DNA of 64,000 nucleotides from Micromonospora chokoriensis (GTDB taxonomy: Bacteria; Actinomycetota; Actinomycetes; Mycobacteriales; Micromonosporaceae): positions 372,001 to 436,000 of the forward strand of contig NZ_JOAN01000001.1 of the NCBI RefSeq assembly GCF_000718555.1, in the 5' to 3' direction. Shown one piece after another: positions 62,819-64,000 of this stretch. A model generated the notes under the pieces. That model searched no databases, had not been told where the DNA came from, and saw only the letters and a list, made by a program, of their open reading frames with translations. How positions within the stretch are numbered: position 1 is the stretch's first letter; the number at the start of each line of letters is the position of its first letter. Position numbers and translations under genes: made by a program.

Positions 62819-64000
62819 ATGTTGGCTGTCACGTCTGAGCCGCTGTCCTGGAAGATGCTCCATCGCGTCGGGGTCGCTGCCCGGGAGCAGTCGGAGCACG
62901 GAACTTTCAACCCGGACCAGGTCACGTATGTCGTTCGCGTCGATGGTCGCCTTGATCTCGACCGGCTCGCCACGGCCTGGACGCAACTCCAGAAGCGTCA
63001 TCCGGTCCTGGGTAGCCGACTGGACGTGGGAGCGGGCTTGTGGTGTCTCGAAGACCCGGTCGAGTGTTCACTGACCGTGTCCGTCCTGCCCGGGGCCGAA
63101 CGAAGCGCTGATGCCGCGCTGCACGAGATGACCGCCGCCGTGTTGCGGCCGTTTGACTTCACCCGGGGGCCGCTGCACCGCCTCCATGCCGTAGCGATTT
63201 CGGACGTGCAGTCGCTGGTAGGTGTGGCAGTGGACCACCTCATCAGTGATGCATGGAGCATTCAGGTCCTCTTCGCCGAGCTGTGGCAGCTATACGAGTC
63301 ACCCGATGCGGACTTGCCGGCGGTCGAGACAACCGCTCCCGAACTCGTCGCTCAGGAGCGGGCTTGGCTGGCCACCATCGAGGGGAACGAAGCACTTGAC
63401 CGGCAGGTCGAACGCCTCTCCTCCGTCGGGGCACAGCCCGCGGTCGTCTTTCCTGGGATGCGGCTGGACGCGGCGAGCCACGAACGGTCACACGGGGCTC
63501 GTTTCACACTGGGGCGTGAGGAGCTCGATCGCCTGCGCCAGTGCGGAATCCTGCGAGGGCTCGCATCCGGCACCGTTGCCCACGCCGCGCTCGCTGGTGC
63601 TCTGCACCTGTTGACCGGGCAGGAGCAGTTGGGCACCATCATGGCGCTCGCCCACCGGTCCCGCCGGTCATCGCATCGGACCCAGGGGTGGTTGGCGGAC
63701 AACGCGGTTGTCTTGACCCAGGCGGAGACTGTGAAGTCGGCCCGGTTCCTGGCGCATTTCGGCGATGCGGTCATCCAGGCGCTAGGGCAGTCGAAGCTGC
63801 CCCACATGGCGATCGTTGCCAGGGCGGACCCCGGCCTGGTCGGAGCTCCAACCCCCCAGCCGACGGCCGGATTCAACGGCGGCGTCGCGCTGAGTAGTCG
63901 GTTCCCCGTCCGGGACCCCAGCGGGCTCAAGTTGACCGAGATCGTGATTCCCGGCGGTTGGGGATACCGCGCAATCATGGCCCATGCCGCCGAATCGGAT
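62819..64000 (+). CDS. Free-standing NRPS condensation enzyme, 3' end outside the window
   Basis: At least 394 residues of a condensation domain, open to the edge. EPLSWKMLHRVGVAAREQ starts it; the catalytic core motif is VDHLISDAW with His140 as the base and Asp144, and Asp139 stands where the first histidine of HHxxxDG is usual, a change seen in some C domains. LRPFDFTRGPLHRL and AHRSRR..GWLADNAVVL correspond to motifs C2 and C5 regions. AAAGGGA lies seven bases before the ATG. It probably joins the carrier-bound amino acid to an amine or second acyl group. A small hairpin at 62698-62713 sits in the gap ahead. Confidence 0.87.
   Translation, partial: MLAVTSEPLSWKMLHRVGVAAREQSEHGTFNPDQVTYVVRVDGRLDLDRLATAWTQLQKRHPVLGSRLDVGAGLWCLEDPVECSLTVSVLPGAERSADAALHEMTAAVLRPFDFTRGPLHRLHAVAISDVQSLVGVAVDHLISDAWSIQVLFAELWQLYESPDADLPAVETTAPELVAQERAWLATIEGNEALDRQVERLSSVGAQPAVVFPGMRLDAASHERSHGARFTLGREELDRLRQCGILRGLASGTVAHAALAGALHLLTGQEQLGTIMALAHRSRRSSHRTQGWLADNAVVLTQAETVKSARFLAHFGDAVIQALGQSKLPHMAIVARADPGLVGAPTPQPTAGFNGGVALSSRFPVRDPSGLKLTEIVIPGGWGYRAIMAHAAESD

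Noticed and set aside
1..64000. CRISPR arrays, tRNA or rRNA genes, transposases, phage integrases
   Set aside because: No regular repeat-spacer pattern, cloverleaf-like sequence or recombinase motif was found on reading both strands; a computed scan could still find a tRNA.

Overview
The window is high-GC DNA in which almost every reading frame starts at GTG or ATG behind a purine-rich ribosome site and neighbouring genes overlap by 4 bases. Gene content (iron-box regulated siderophore operon, SARP regulator, type II polyketide synthase, CBM2-tailed secreted esterase, many LuxR-type response regulators) points to a mycelial actinomycete. A GGGCCCC hairpin at 23322-23361 resembles a dispersed repeat I associate with Micromonospora and relatives; the genus is an inference, not a demonstration.

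Layout. (1) 1-7644: an iron-box controlled NRPS-independent siderophore operon (siderophore-interacting reductase, MFS transporter, ATP-grasp ligase, two IucA/IucC synthetases, PLP decarboxylase). The biosynthetic set matches the gene set of vibrioferrin (pvs) loci. (2) 7779-14535: secreted and housekeeping genes: a 951-residue secreted repeat protein, an esterase with a CBM2 domain behind a perfect palindromic operator, an ABC transporter pair whose permease carries a TTA codon, and an SRPBCC protein. (3) 14555-47415: a large aromatic polyketide locus. The core (31710-39742) encodes KS-alpha, chain-length factor, ACP, aromatase/cyclase, TcmI-type and cupin cyclases, two methyltransferases and two oxygenases, followed by a dedicated acetyl-CoA carboxylase (41400 region to 43212). 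Upstream are two multicopper oxidases, an exported ScyD/ScyE-like propeller, a third methyltransferase, an aminotransferase, an efflux pump with a PadR regulator, two kinase/regulator pairs, an orphan regulator, S-adenosylmethionine synthetase and a SARP. Downstream are a Tat-exported haem peroxidase, S-adenosylhomocysteine hydrolase and an adenosine-kinase-like enzyme. No ketoreductase is present, so the polyketide should be unreduced; the exported oxidases suggest that the product is finished (coupled or polymerised) outside the membrane, as for a pigment. A textbook SARP site sits just before the KS gene.

(4) 47433-54766: a poly-gamma-glutamate type locus: CapA, an unusual double-sensor membrane protein, CapB, CapC and an NlpC/P60 hydrolase in one operon, facing a lipoprotein of unknown function. 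(5) 54855-58999: a small unknown protein, two MFS exporters and a CGNR regulator with a duplicated upstream element. (6) 59472-64000: the start of a second biosynthetic locus built only of free-standing NRPS parts (carrier protein, adenylation enzyme, condensation enzyme) plus an ATP-grasp ligase, with a lower-GC codon style and a near-consensus promoter. It runs off the right edge.

No tRNA, rRNA, CRISPR array, transposase or integrase was recognised.
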